From positions 499,878 through 563,877 of the forward strand of contig RQTK01000168.1 in the NCBI GenBank assembly GCA_003991915.1: 64,000 nucleotides of DNA, read 5' to 3'. Below the pieces are notes generated by a model, which saw only the letters and a list, made by a program, of their open reading frames with translations, was not told where the DNA came from and searched no databases. The translations under genes and the position numbers were made by a program. Source of the stretch: Elysia chlorotica. Lineage: Eukaryota > Mollusca > Gastropoda > Plakobranchidae. Position 1 is the stretch's first letter. Every line of letters starts with the position of its first letter. Of this stretch, positions 10,701-25,700 are shown one piece after another.

Positions 10701-13700
10701 AAAACTAGATTTGAATTTATACAAGCATTCTTTCTGAATGTAACACTTTTCAAAAAATAATTGTATAAACGTACATTCAGTAAGAACTATGAAGTCACCT
10801 CCAATACTATAATCTAGAGAGAGCCTGATATATATTTCAAAACCCCAATATGTCACCCAAACAAGAAGCTAGTAAAAAGCCTTGAGGAATCTTACTTGTA
10901 AAGAATATGCAGCTCTGATATGACCGGGCAAAATCCTCAAGAGAAGACCCTGACGAGAGTTTATCACAGATATAGATCCGTCTTGAGCAGCCACACACAA
11001 CAGCCTCATAGCTCCTTCCTGCGCGACAGCCATGCTACTCAGTGAATGATCACTGCAGATGAACCTTGATCTCTGCTCCATCGTCTGGACAAGGTACAGT
11101 AAAATGCAAGTTGATTACAATCCATGGCTAAAATATAATTGTGCAGATAAAGAAGAGCTAAGGGAAAATAAACATTGCACACAAAGTTTTTTTTAAATTA
11201 CCATGGTAAATCCCTGCTTAGGATCAGGCACATAATAATTTAATACTTAAAAGAAACCTCACAAAACAAAGTCTGATAATTTGAATTTTGTCATAAACCA
11301 AGTTTTGCAAGAGTACATGTATAGGTTCTTTTTTTTCTATTTAGCTCTATTAAAATCAGACTCATAATTCGAAGTTTTTCTGGTTTGATTCTCTTCATTC
11401 AAAGCCCAAACCACTAACAGGCATTAAAAAAGTACTATTATTAAGCAGAATTCAATGTTCATTGCTGCTAGACATGCCTTTAAAAGAAATGAGGTAGGGA
11501 GGAGATTGTTATAGAAAGAAACCAATAGGAAACTATCATAAACAGAGTTTTTCAAAGTGTCCTCTAATTTTAGGTATGTCTCCTTCTGTATTTCAAATTC
11601 TCTTAATTTGAAGTTTAGTTCATTTCCCAAGCAGTTTGAATTATGAGGTTTCCACCAGCACTGTACTCCTCACCTTAGTGTTAATTACACAAATTTCGCC
11701 TGTATCAAGGCCAAGGAAAAGCTCGAAGTCTGAATACAGAATACAGTGAATTGGGGTGCCCATATCTTGAGGAGGGGTCTGCGTGTCACTCTGTAAAAAT
11801 GTGATAAACAAAAAAAATCTTAAATGCAATATGATGACAGTTTGGAAGAATAATTATTTTATTAACAAAACCAGGTATTATTCACGCTTTATAATAACAA
11901 TACTATGATTTTTACCCTTTAATTTGTATCCAAACAGGATCAAAATCACCTGCTGTAATGTCTTACTGAGGGATGTGTAACAAGCATAATTTAAACAATC
12001 AAATCTAAATTATAAAATATCAAATTCATCTGACAGAATGCACTTAATTAAAGAGAAATTTTTCATTATTTTGATTACTTGTTAAAACCTTATAATACCC
12101 TGCACGGACCGTTTAAAAATGCTCACCATTTATATAAAATGAATTAATCTGAAGCAAGTTATACAACCCTCAAATAATATCTCATCACATTGTTTAAAGT
12201 AAAACAGACAAAAGACCTACAATCTAAAAGTAACAGCCATTATAAATTCAAATGCATAAAGTTAACAATAAATAGCTTTCAATATAATTATAATTATATA
12301 TTGCTTTTATTGTGAAACGTACCGCACTGCAAAAAGTGAGAAAGCAACCATTTCCAACAATGACAGTGAGCACATCATTGATTTCAGTGACAAAGAAGCA
12401 TTCCAGAAGCCCAAAAGGATGTTCCGATATCGGCTCCTAATTTTTTTTTTAAATACATTAAGAATTAACATTTGTGTCTATCAAAAACATGAACGAGTGG
12501 AAATGAATATATAATCAACTTAAATCAGGTTAATTTGTAGAAAATAACATGCTCTTCATTTATACCTATAAAAGCTCTTTTTTTTTATTAACAATGAATA
12601 GATTAAAGACTTTAAGAGGATCTTAGAATCGTAAAAGTAAAAACAAAAAAATGAATTCTAGTATAATCAAGTAGTCAACACATTAACAAGAACAATTCTC
12701 TCTGTGACTCAAGAAATATCAATCAAATCCACTGTAAAATCCACATGTGTATCAAAGATAACAGGTATTCCTTCTACATAAGGAGATAAATCAAACAATA
12801 ACAAAAATAATTCAATTATGAAATATAATACTTGTAAATATTTTCATGATATTACTTTTTAAAAATGTAGGAGGCTTCAAGAATGAGTTGGGTAAAGAGA
12901 TATAATTTTTGCTAAGAATTATAGCTTTAACTTTTAGCTACCTCTGCCAGTGTTGCAAGATAACTCACTTCTAATGACCCCTCTAGATCAAACACAGAAA
13001 TGCAAGAGTTTCTGTAGCCCACATAGAGGTGGGTATCCACCACCTGCATCTCACAGATTGGTATGCCCATTCCCTCAAATCTTTGTAGACCTGTGTCCCT
13101 GACATCATCCTCTGTTGGTGGAAAGTCTGACCTGTCAAGGCAACCAGAGTAACTTGAATTAGCAAGATAAAGGAAATTAACGTCTTTTTTTTTTTTGCAA
13201 GGCCTTTTATATGTATCTCTTATGATTTCCCCCCAAAATTAAATAAATGAATCAGGCAATTAGCTCGAATTTGTAGGAATGAGCTGATGCAAATGAAGTC
13301 CTGTTGGCAAGTTAACTGATTTTGTTCAACATTAAGAGTACAACAACAAAAAAAGATAAAAAGAATGTATGACAAATATTGCCAGATTGTAAGGAACTTT
13401 CCAGATACTTACATACATTTAAACTCAATGACATACATTTTAAAATGAATTCTTTGTCAGCTTATCTGAAATTTCACAAGAAGTGAACAATACAAACAAT
13501 ACTAATTTCCTCAAGAGAACATTGTGTAGTCTGAAGAATGGAAAATTTGTAAAAATGAGAATAAAAGGTGTTGAGTTTAAAAAAGAATAAAAAAGAAAAT
13601 GAAAATCTCAATTTATTTTAAAATTCAAAAAAAATTATTTTTCAGTATAAAAGAAACCTACTGAAATTTGACTTTACCCTAACATAAATATTGTGAGCTG

Positions 13701-16700
13701 GATGTCAAAACCAAAGAATGCAGAGAGGTGCACTAACCTGCCATCATGCAAAGGAATCTGGCTATTCCCACCTATATCAGCCCCTTTGGATAAGGTTGAT
13801 TTTGAGGTGAGTGACAGCGCCTCTGTGGTGGTTGAATTCACCCCCAAGCCGAGCTCCCCGTCCCTGGCTAAAGCAGCCTTAGTGCGAGGTGATCGACCGA
13901 ATGTTTTCTCAAAGCTCTCTTTCATCTCACGCAAAGTTTTTGTCCTCTGACGAATGCTACAAAAGAAGAAAAAAACAATCATTCTTGAATTAAATTGACA
14001 AAAATAAACTTTTTTTCCTCAATGTTTTTTTTTAAATAAAAGAAACAGAAAACTTCAATTTCAAACAAAATGGTGAAGTCTTAGAAATAGGAAATCCCAT
14101 ATTCTAAAAAACGCTTAAAGAGTAACATAGTGGTCATCAAAACAAAGAGAAAGAAAAAGTAGGATAATAACCATGAAAGCATGACGCAAGGAACTTACTG
14201 AAAACCATTGCTGGGTGAACGGTATAATTAAGAGGACAACTTTGAAAAGAATGACTTGTAAATATGGACACAATCTCATGCTATTCTAGTAGAATTCTGT
14301 TTATTTCAAGTCCTTGAGCCATTCTTCCCCCAAATGGATTTAACTGATTCAGCATGGGTTTTGTATTACTTTTCTAGAACTTTTGTAGAATGGGTCACCA
14401 GGGAAAGCATTTGGTTTCAGAGGACTACTAAGTAGGAAAACTGGGTCCCATACAAAACAGTTCATCAAAAACTTCTTTTGTTCAGCTCATGCAAGCCCAT
14501 CATTTTCAGCAGTTGCTAGCTTTTGATGAGTAAGGCAGAATGCATGTATTGCTGAGAATCACAGAGGACAGGTGTTATTGAAATTTATATCCTTTGAAGT
14601 TTTAAATCAGGTATTCATTTTCTAGCTGAGAGAGGTAGAAAATAACTCCTTATTCCAAACCAAGTTCCATCCATTTTTTTTTCCTGAATCACAGTTGTTT
14701 CAAAGACACTGATAAGTGTCGAACAAAAGTTCAAATGAGGTCAGGATTTGAAAACAAATATAAAAGATGAAAACAATCAAAAAAATTATTTAATAAGCAC
14801 ACCTTTCAGAGTCTATGAGGCCTAGACCTGTAGAAGAGTCACACTCTGCTACCACAATGTTCTCTTGTTTGGGCAACACCAGTTCAGTCTTTATCACACC
14901 AAGGTCAACCTATACAGACATGCATAAAGGAAAATAATTTTACTTTAAAAAATTTCAATTTTTTTATCATGTGAACAAAAGTAACACTTTCTACAGTAAT
15001 GTTGTGTGAAAAAATAGTAAAACTGACATTTTTTTTTATCAACTCAGTATTCATTTTAGCAACAATGGCTAGCCATTCCAAGTTATTGCTAATTTAAAAT
15101 AGACAGGAAAAAAATGCAAGTTAACATGACCACAAAGAGGACACAGAATTCAATCACAAATTTTTTTTTAATTTCCTAACTGCCTCTGCCATTAATAATA
15201 TGATTTCTATAGTCTAAACTGGCAACTACTGTATCTTTCACATAGTCTCATTGATGAACATGTGTATTGTTTCCATGATATTTGCAATAACAAATCAAAT
15301 ATTTAAAAACCGACCTTATCCCGTAATGCACCGGATCTTGCTTCCCCTGCTGGAGACAGCAGACTTGCAACTGTTTCACTTTCCCCGGCATGTTCCTCAT
15401 CAGAAGATGACGCAACCAGCCACCTCTTCCTATGCCTTGTCAGCTGGCTTGCCTCACGCTCCTGTCTCGTCAGGAGTTTCTTCCTCTTGCCTCCCCCGGG
15501 CGTAGCACAGTCGGAGAGACTGACCTCAGAGCCTTTGCTGGGAGAGTGAGCAGCAGCCAGCATGACCACATCCTCCATCCCTCCCTGATCCTTTGGTGAT
15601 TTGCTCTTCAAACCTTCCTGGAAGTTACGCTCCATGACGTGCAGAGCTTCTGCTGATCTTACAGCCTCCTGGTTTAGGCCTCCATAGATTCCTGTAATGA
15701 ATCATAATTCTAAATAATGTCTTGTTTCTCTATGTTAACAAAACAGAATTTCTTTAAAGAAAATTTTGTGTAAATCAATAATCAAGTATCCATAATTAAC
15801 TAAAATAGTGACACAAGTTATGTAATAATGAATTTATATTAAAAAAAATTAATAATAAAATTAATAAACCTACCTTTATACATTCAACCATTTACCAATG
15901 ATTAATTGGAAAAAAAAAGTTGTTAGACCAAAATTATAAACAACTTTAAAATGAAAAAATAAAAAAAACTTTCAAAGTAAAGTCTCTTACCTCCTCTGCA
16001 AATATCAGATCGGCTTGCAGTGTTCTCACTCCTCTCGAGATCAATTTTCCCCTTCCCAGCCCCTCTACTGCCTGAGTATCTATTCTCCTCCTTATCCTCT
16101 CCTCTCTGGTTGGACTCGCTGTGGTGATCACTCAGACTAGCATCTGATGAAATTATGATGGATAAATCTGGAAACTGGTGCCTGGAGGTTGCACCAACAC
16201 CTCGTAGAGTTGAACAGCCTGGAGGAGGAGGATCAAGACTGGCACCAGGGGTGGCACGGCAGTACTGGGAGATTTTCTCACCCAGGGACGTCCCACTTGC
16301 CATGCTGCTGGCCACACTGCCAATGTCTGAGTCATCTCCGGTTCCAATGCTCCCAGATCGATAGAGTTTGGCTTCTGGCAAGGGAACCACAGCTGAGCAA
16401 CAGAAAAAAGGCAATAGTGAGAAAAAGAGTTCTCTTCGTCAGATTGTACCCCACCTATGAGGGTGTAATAAAAAACTATCTGCCTTCAGCATTTTTAACT
16501 TTGCATTAGAAAATTATCTCCCAAAAAAGCTATATAATACCTGACCCAAATCATGAATAAGAAGGAAAAACTGTACAGAGGGTTACAACATTTTCCACTC
16601 TATCAAACTGACTTTGTGGGCTAGAAGCTGAAGTTCTCAAAAGAAAAAGGTAATATCACGCTCACTTTTCAAACGCTAAAAAATTAAACCAAAACTTAAC

Positions 16701-19700
16701 ATTAAAAACAAAAATAGATATGTGCTGGGTTTAAGTGAAAAAACCTGAGCAAGGAGTATAGAAACCTACCTTCCTGTAACCTGTCCAGACTCTGTGATTC
16801 TCTGGAGTTATACACAGAATCTTTACTCTGAATCAAACCAGAGTTTTCATCCTTGTTGTGGGTTATGGAACTTGCTTTTGCTTTACTAACCTAAACAAGA
16901 GAACAACAAAAATCACACAATAAAACTGGTACAAATGAATAAATGAATAAGACGAAAATTCACATAAAACTGGTATAAATGAATTAGACTACAATTTCAC
17001 ATAAAACTGGTACAAATGAATTAGACTACAATTTCACATTGTCATAAAATTTTTATCGAAAAAAATCCATCTAACAAAACAAAAAAATGTGCTAAAAATA
17101 ATAAATATGATACAGGTGCACCACTGAAAATACATCAAAATGATTATATTTTCTACCATTAAATTTACTGATATTTAGAAGTCAGTAACTTCTACAGAAA
17201 ACTTGCTCCATTGCAGACATCCAAATTTAATGAAAGAGCTTTACATTTTTTACAGACCAACAACAAAACAAAGTGCAAACAAAACCTTCTAGATAAGAGA
17301 GATTCACTTTTTTTGACACCACCACCCCCCCCCCCCCAAAAAAAAAAAAAGCCAACAAAAAATAACAAACCAAAGTGCAAACAAAACCGTCATGATGAGA
17401 GAGATTAATATTTTGTACAACCATAATTAAAAAAGCAGACAGAACAAGATTGTAAAATGTCTAAAATATGAAAATATGATAATGATTAAAATGGCTTGTT
17501 TCATAAAATCAATGCAAATATAGGGATCAACTAACAAAATTGTCAACTCACAGGGGCACTTGGTGTGAGGAAAGTCCCTACATACAGCACTTTAGTAGAG
17601 GAAGCAGCAGGCATTTCATCTGTCATGGAGGCTGAGCCGGTAGCATCAGGGGTCTGGACAACCATCCCACTGTCTAAGCCTCTAGAGGCTGGCGAGCTGA
17701 TGCCATGGTAAATCTCATCTCTTGATTCATAAGGGTCTGTGTCTATGGTATCACGAGGTCTCTGGTCAAGGTCAGGCAGTTGCTGGTTCTGTTGCAGGTC
17801 TGCATACCTAGCCGATTTTGAATGAGGCAGCCCAGATGCTGCACTGTTCTCTTTCTCCCGTGTGGGATCAGGCGGCAGGAAGGAAGAAAACTTGGCCAGC
17901 CAGTCTGCCCTTGATAAACTGCTTGCTGACTGGGATTTTTCTGATGTAGAGGAAGTTGCTGTTAATGCTGAAGAGTGAGAGGCAGGAAACGTTTCTGTTG
18001 CAAGCTTTCCCAGTAAAACACTGTCTATTGCTGGCTCAGCATTTCTTGTCTCAATGCTAGGGATTGTTGATGATTGGTTCTGTGATACTGAAGTTGTAGA
18101 AGAACCAGAAATTTTACCTTTGGCAATTCCTGAAAAATAAAAAGATACTTTTATTAAACCAAACGAAGCGTAAAAGGTCTGATTTAACTTTAAAGGCCTA
18201 AATTTAATGAAAAAAGCTTTAAAATAAAACAAATGCATAGAGCTGGGAGTTATATTGAGATTCAAACTTTCAAACATATAAGTTGGCACAAAGAAATTAC
18301 ATTCATGGTCTTTTCCCAGAACACAGTATTTAGCTAAATCCTTTTTATTAAAGAAAATTGTCCCTCCATGAATGTTGCTTCACTTACCTCTGAGCAAAGA
18401 GAGCCTTTTCTTTGAAATCTCCTTCTCTTCCTCCTGCAGCTAAAAATAAATAAATAAATAAATAAATTAATTAATTAATTAATAAATTAAGACCAAAAAG
18501 TAGCCTACCTGTAAATTTCAGACAACATCAAACTAAATAAAACCACCCAGAGAGCAGAATGGCATATCTTATTTTCTGCATTTTAGCCCCAATAAAAAAA
18601 TCCATTCCTGTGTTAGTAGGAAAAATCTTTAGTTAAGTAAATTTTTTTTTTTTTATCTAACTTCACCATAGGATAATACTGATCCATCAAACACATTGAC
18701 ATTTTAATATCAAAATAGCATATCTCTGAGAAGCAGGCCAATAAATGCATTTGTTATATCAATTACTTTTCAGTCAATATGCATAATTCAATTTAATCCT
18801 TGATATGAATCCCCAGAATCTACAGATTTTGGCCGCTTAAAAATGCTTTAAAAAAAAACAAGAATGTGAAAACCTATGGAATATCGAAATTTTGGCCATA
18901 CAATAAAAAATTAAATACTATCTTTTGTAAAAACATATTATTAATTATTTCTTTTTTCATCTATTGAAATGGGCACACATTGGCTTTAGACACTCCTGCC
19001 GAACCCATTTACACCAGAGCATAAATTTAGAAACGCAGACAGAAGGAAACAATTATATATATTTATAACTATGTACACATATAAAGTTGCAGGAATTTTT
19101 TTTTAAATGCACATGAATTTTTTATGCAAATTGCACTGATTGAACCTAAGTCTGTTTGGAGTAGTAGTAGTAGTAGTAGTATGTTGCAAATAATCTGTCG
19201 ACTGTGGACATTTGTTATCCAACTCTACCACCTTTCTATGACGACCACTTTTGTCTACAATATTGGATAGTTGCTATGGACATGGTCCACTGTCTTTAAA
19301 AAATTAATATGAGAGTACAAAATTGGTGTTAGAGCAGATCCTTACCTGAGCCCTGCGCTCTGTACACTTGTTGATCTGCACCACAGCTTGCTCCAAAAGT
19401 CTGTGCAGTCTAGTGAGACGCAGTTCCATGCTCATCGACTCCTGCTTGATCTGTTCTTCTCGTTCAGACAGAAGTAGAAGCTCAGCCATTGCCTTGTTGG
19501 ATGTTTCACCTGAGGACACCCACTCTTGGTCATGTTAATCTTGTTCCATTTTGCAACTTAAAAAAACCAAAAAACCATGACGTCCGATAACTTTGGACTG
19601 AACCAATTATCACAGATCAAAAGAAAAAGGAATAAGATATAACTCAACAATAAAATAATAATAATAACAATAACAACAACAACAACAACAATAATAATAA

Positions 19701-22700
19701 TAATAATAATAATTAATAATAATAACAATAATGTTAACAATAATAATAATAATGATTACAATAACAGTACATGTACTATTAAAATAAAAAGAAAGAGAAG
19801 AAGAATACAGTAGTCTCAGGGTAAGAACTTGCCACTTAACAACCCACTCCATCTTTGAAACTGGTACAATGTATCCCTATGGAAAATATCTTTTCTTCTT
19901 TATTTTCCCAGTCTACAAACCCGCACTTGGCATCACATTCAGCCTAAGAACCCAAAAGAGAGCCAAATAGAATTAGCCCCTCCCCTTTCATACATAATTT
20001 ATTTTCTGTTTGAGAATGGTTGGTGCACTGTGCTAACACTTATAAAGTCCTGTAATATTTAATGATAAAAGTTCAAAGTAATTTGATTCAATTATGTTGA
20101 CCAAAAATGACAAGTATGTCTTATATAGAGGTAAAATCAGATGACAATCATAGAATAAAAAGAGTAACCTTATAAAACAGTTTACACATATTATTTATTT
20201 CTAAAAAAAAATAATAGTTCTCAGAAAAAGGTAATCACTATATAATAAAAATAAACAAATACAAAAAAAAAAAAAAGAATCAACATCCCTTGATAAGAGG
20301 GTACTGAATTATATTGCTTATTTTTTGTAATCTATCATATACATAATAAAAGTTTTAACGTTGACATACTTTTCATTAAAAAACTGAACCACATATGAGG
20401 CAGACATATACACACCTGAGTAGGCTGATGAGCTGAGGCTGAAGTTTTCATCGTCCCCTGAGGCAGCACTGTCACTTTCATCCATGACAACAACATTACC
20501 CTCCTTCACCACAGGGCGCTCATCTTTTAATCCTACCTCAAATTTTGTCCAAATCGCCTTGGAATCGTCTGACTCGGCTTCCACTGGTGTGGGAGAAGCT
20601 TCAGGCTGACACTGCCGATTGGCTAGGTGAATACTTGGAGGGAGTTGCAAGCTAACTGTCTGTGCAGAAGGCATTTGCCCAAATGGAGTAGATGATAGGG
20701 GAGCAGCTGACTGAGAAGGTGCCAGGGACGATGATGATGGTGTTATTGTTGATGCTGACACAGCAACAGCTTTTGCGTAAGGCCTTGTTGCTGTGGAAGA
20801 GTTGACAGTGGACACACCTGAACTTTTAGATGTCTGCTTCGCTGTACTTGGTCCCAATGCAGCTGTAGAAGGCGATGGAGAGGTTGATGGAGTTGGTGAT
20901 GGTCTGTCTTGAGCATGACTTTTCATTAAAAGTGGATACTTTTCTCTCACATTCAGACTGTTCAAACTGGGCTCTGCTTCAGGCTTGGATTTTTGAGACT
21001 TAGAAAGTGTGCCACCTGATTTTGGCACCTTTGCAAATGGCTTTGAACTTGAATGACAAAGTACTCTGTTATGTATGTGGGAATATGTCTTTGGCAAGGG
21101 CTCTTTGTTTTTTTCTTTATCAAATTCACATTGTGTTACTTGATTTGCATTCCCTGTGAATGTCGATTGCTTCTCTGATGGCTTTGAACTCAAGAGATTT
21201 ACCTCACTGTCTTTATGTAAGTGGAAATGAGGCCCTAGAACAGACTCTTGGCGTTTCTCTTTGTCAAAATCAGTGCCAGTTGGAAACTTTTCAGGACACT
21301 TAAACCTAGAATGGTTTACTAAGTCATTTATATGTGAATGCCTCTCTGTTAAAGACTCTTGGCGTTTCTCTTTCTTATTGGATAAATGAACCTCCTTTAA
21401 AATATCATCACTCTCAAGACTTGAACTGCACTGACTTCTGTTCCCCTCTTTTGCCCCTTCTTTCTTCTTCTTCTTCTTCTTTTTCAGAGCAGTTCTGACC
21501 TCGGGTTCTTTCATACCTATAGCTTGACCAGGGTGAAGTCTTGACACAGTCTCTGAAGATTGCTCTTCCTCGCTATCTATCAAGTCTATGATTTCTGAAG
21601 ATGAGAACTTTGGTTTCTTATTTGTAGCCTTATCATATTCAGTGCCCAGGCTTTCTGTACTTGTGTTCTTGCTATCTTTAGCTTGTGAGTTTTCAAAGTT
21701 TATTCCATCTGAAGCACTCTTCTTGGCCTTCTCTTTTTTCTTCTCTGTATTGATAACACTCTTCTTAGCCTTTGATACTTTGTCTTGCTTTTTACTGAGA
21801 CTTAATGACTCCTGAGTACTTGACAAACCTGATGAACTTTCTACAATAGGCTTGCGCTGACTGGTGCTAGATTTCGACACTGGTGCAGGCAACTGAAGCT
21901 CTTCAAGTCCAGGGCAATTTGGACCAATTAATGCTAAGATTTGTTCCCTTACTTCTTCATTCAAGTCCTCCAATTTGATTGTACTGGTGACATCACTAGA
22001 AGTAGCTGATTCTGCAGCCGAATCTTGGTACAATGATTGGCTGTCATAAAGTCCCTCAAGTTGTAGGGGACGCGATGTGCCTGAACCAACAACAGACTTT
22101 TGATGGGCATCATCACGAGAGTGAAGCAACTTAGCCAAATGAACACGCTCATCTCTGGGGAATAAGTACATATTTAAAAAAAACATAGATAAGAGAGAAC
22201 TGTGAAAAAAACAACAACAACATAGATCTACTGCATTATAAGGATGTTATTACAGGGACAGTATCATGACTACAAGAACCCATATCAATGAGTGTAATAC
22301 TTTTATATGAGGTATGTTCTTGCAAAGAAAGCAATTTTTCATTTGATAAAATATGAGGCAATTGCTATTCAAAGAATTTAGTGCTTATCATTTCAAATTG
22401 AGGAAAACTAAAAAAAAAATGTATAACGTAAAATGCATGATTGACATCTTGACATAAAATTAGTAAATGATTGAGAGACTCTCTTACCTTGATCTAGGAG
22501 CATTGATCATCTTTTTTAGACTGTCTTTTGAGAGAACTTGTGGTCGCACCACAGCCTTAAGACCCTGTTTGCTGCCAGTACTTGATGATGAATCTCTTCT
22601 TTCCCTCTGACAAAGATGAGGCCCTTGTTTGCTGAGTGTTGGAGAGTCAGCATCAGATTGTATGGTGAGAAAAGTTTCGTCTCTGGTTTTCTGCCTCTTT

Positions 22701-25700
22701 TTTGATGCCTTTATTTCTTTATCTTCTGGACTTTTCACCGCCACTTCAAGAGATTTTCGAATTTCTCCAAGAGATCTTGGTTTTCCTAAGCCTGGTTTAG
22801 AAGTTACTTTAGTTGATTCACTTGAAGTCGCTGTGTGGTAAGCTTTCTTGCCATCTTGAGACAACCTGTCTGTGCTGATTCCAGAATCGGCTGAAGACAC
22901 ATCTTGAACATCTTTAATGATACCTCTAAAATATTTCTGCTGGCGCAGCTGAGAAATAGCATTCAGTTTTTCACTAAGGACGGTCTCTTGTTGACTTGTC
23001 TTGACTGTACTACTATTAACCTGTGCTGAGGCTAAGCGTCGTTCACGTAATTCTTTACAAAGCCTCTCGGCTCGCAGTAGGAGGTCATCACTAGCACTGT
23101 CCAGCTTATCCGGTGAAGATGTAGCTGCAGATGGTGTTGTTGTCTCTCCACGTTTCACAGGCTCCTGTTTGTTCTCACTGTGGGGAGCGATGCGAGAGCG
23201 AGAAGTTTTTGGGGCTGCCGAACCTGAGACATCTTTTGACTCATCTTGCATTGGCCTCTTCCTATCTACTCCAGCTTGCCCACTAGTCTCCAGGACTTGC
23301 TGAAGCCGTTGCTCTTTGATGGAAGATGGGTTGTGCGTCATGGTTTTAGCTCCAGTACCCCATCTGTTTGTATCATACATCCTCTGGCTGCCCACATTCA
23401 TACTTGCCTTCTGCCAGTTGAACTTATCCCTTCCCTCACTGTTCTCATCCATAGATGCAAGGAACTGCTCCTGCTCACTAAGTGAATGCTCATCCCAGTG
23501 ACCAAATTGGTTATCATCAAAAAACCTACGATCTTGGAATTCTCTTTTGTCTTGATGATACCCTCTCCTTTCATACTGGTTAAATTGCTCTGAATCATGA
23601 CTACTGTATCTCCCTCTGTACATGCCAGAACCCCAAGGCTCACACTTTTTCTCCCTTGGATCCGTGTGAGAGCCTGGAGAGTAGAAATTATTGCTCGTCC
23701 AATCTTGTGTATAGTCATAATTGTTCGCACCAAAATTTTGATAGGCAAACATAGTCTTATGACCGTTCATTGATGTCTGGTCCACTCCTGCTAGTTGTCC
23801 ATAATTGAAGTTTTGTTGTGAAGATGGTTGGTTCCAAATCCGAGATGTCTGATATCTCTGTTGATTTTTGTTAAAGTTCCAACGAGCAGTGTTGTTATTT
23901 GTTAAAGTGCTGTTGACCTTATAATTGTTATTAAATCTGTTGCCACTTCTAAACTGGTGGCCCTCCCCTTGTTGTACTTTAGGACCCCTAGGAAAGAAAA
24001 AGAGAGTTGTATTAAAGACTGTGTGTGTGAATACAAAGAGATATTCCAATCAGGGCTAATGCCAGACATTTTCTGTAATCTGCCTCTACTATTGATTTTT
24101 GATGTAAGCAATCAGATGCCGCTATAGACAAATGATATGTTTTTGATTTCAAAAAAATGTTCAGAGAGAACTTACAATGAGCTAAAACTTGTTACAAAAG
24201 TATCATAAATATAATATAATATAATAGCATATCAATGTTTGTATTAGATCGGTATCTATCTCATAGTGAAGTAAAAACTTAAATGTGCCTATTCATTTTC
24301 ATCAACTTAAAAAAGAAATTGTATTTTGTATTACTAACACAGGAATAAACCATTATTTTTTATGTTATCTCAAAAATACAAAAAAGAAGATATGCCATTC
24401 TGGTGGCTCAGTGATCACATGTCCCATGAGAAAGAAGCTGTATACAAACCCTTTGCAGTGAAAAGATGTATAATCTATTTGATTATCAACCTGAGACCTA
24501 ATTTTGATCTCACATGAACTGAATGAGTATGTAGAACATAGAGAATATTCCTTCTGGGTATTTATCAATATACAACTGTAATGGCTACCATACCTAGTAG
24601 TGACTGGTATTTCTCCTTTAAAAAAAAAGGAAAGGTTAAAGATGGGGATGGGGGAATAGTGGGAAAAAGAGGGAGCATGGCTTAGCAGGCTCACCATCTT
24701 GACTTGTTTGGTTTCCTTTTTTCCACTTTTTCTCCCTTCAGATAAGCAATTTCTTGTAGGTGAGAGCTGAGCCCAATATGCTTGCGGTAGTCGGACATGT
24801 CTTTGCACTCAATGTTGCATAGGACACAATTGTGGGAGGAGTTCCTAAATCAAAAAAATCTTTTTAAGTTTCAGAAACCAACAACAACTCGGTTAAAAAA
24901 AACACTCATTTTTTAAGAAAGCCTTTGATAGTTAAGAATGAATAAGTGAATTTAAAACTTGCATTTAAGTGCTTCCTGGATACATGTTTAAAAAAAGAGC
25001 ATGACTTTCACATAACAAATCTGTTTTCCAGCTGATTAAAAAAAAACAAAAAAAACTGTCATTACTTTCATTTGAACATATCCTCAATATTAATGCAAAA
25101 ACAACAGAGGCAATATGACTCATTTTCACACAATATGTAACAGCCACTTACTCATCTTTGTTGTCCAATTTAGTATGGTGCATCAAAGAAACTAAGTGTT
25201 CTGTCAATTCCTGTGTGGTAAAATAAAGAGCAATGATAAAAAATGTATTTGAGTAAGCAGCAAAAGATACTTAATACTTAAATTAAATAAAAGATGAAAA
25301 AAAAAAACAAAAAAAAACAAACCTAGAGGTTTTAAATTGTCTCGAACAAAAATACAAAAATAAAATAATAAATCCCTACATCTATGAGGTTTTGATAAAG
25401 TATTTAAATTAGTCCTCATCTTAACCATGTTAAAAGTGTAATATGCAGAAATGGTTGGATTTGGCATTAAATCAAAGATGTCCATGATGTCAACAGTTTT
25501 TAAAACTTAAGTGCATTTTCTGATTCTTGTACACCAAGACCTAATTAAGTGCAAGCATCCTATTTCACCTGACAAAGACTATTTAGCTTCTCTCATCTGC
25601 AATTATTTTATGACCAAATTATTACATGTCTTGAAAAGAACACTGAAAACAAGTATCAACCAACCTAAATAACACCTAAAGAATTTTTCACAACACATTT

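Noticed and set aside
24365..24808. 147-codon minus-strand frame
   Set aside because: Shadow of ZNF106 exon 4 in the wrong phase running on into the intron.
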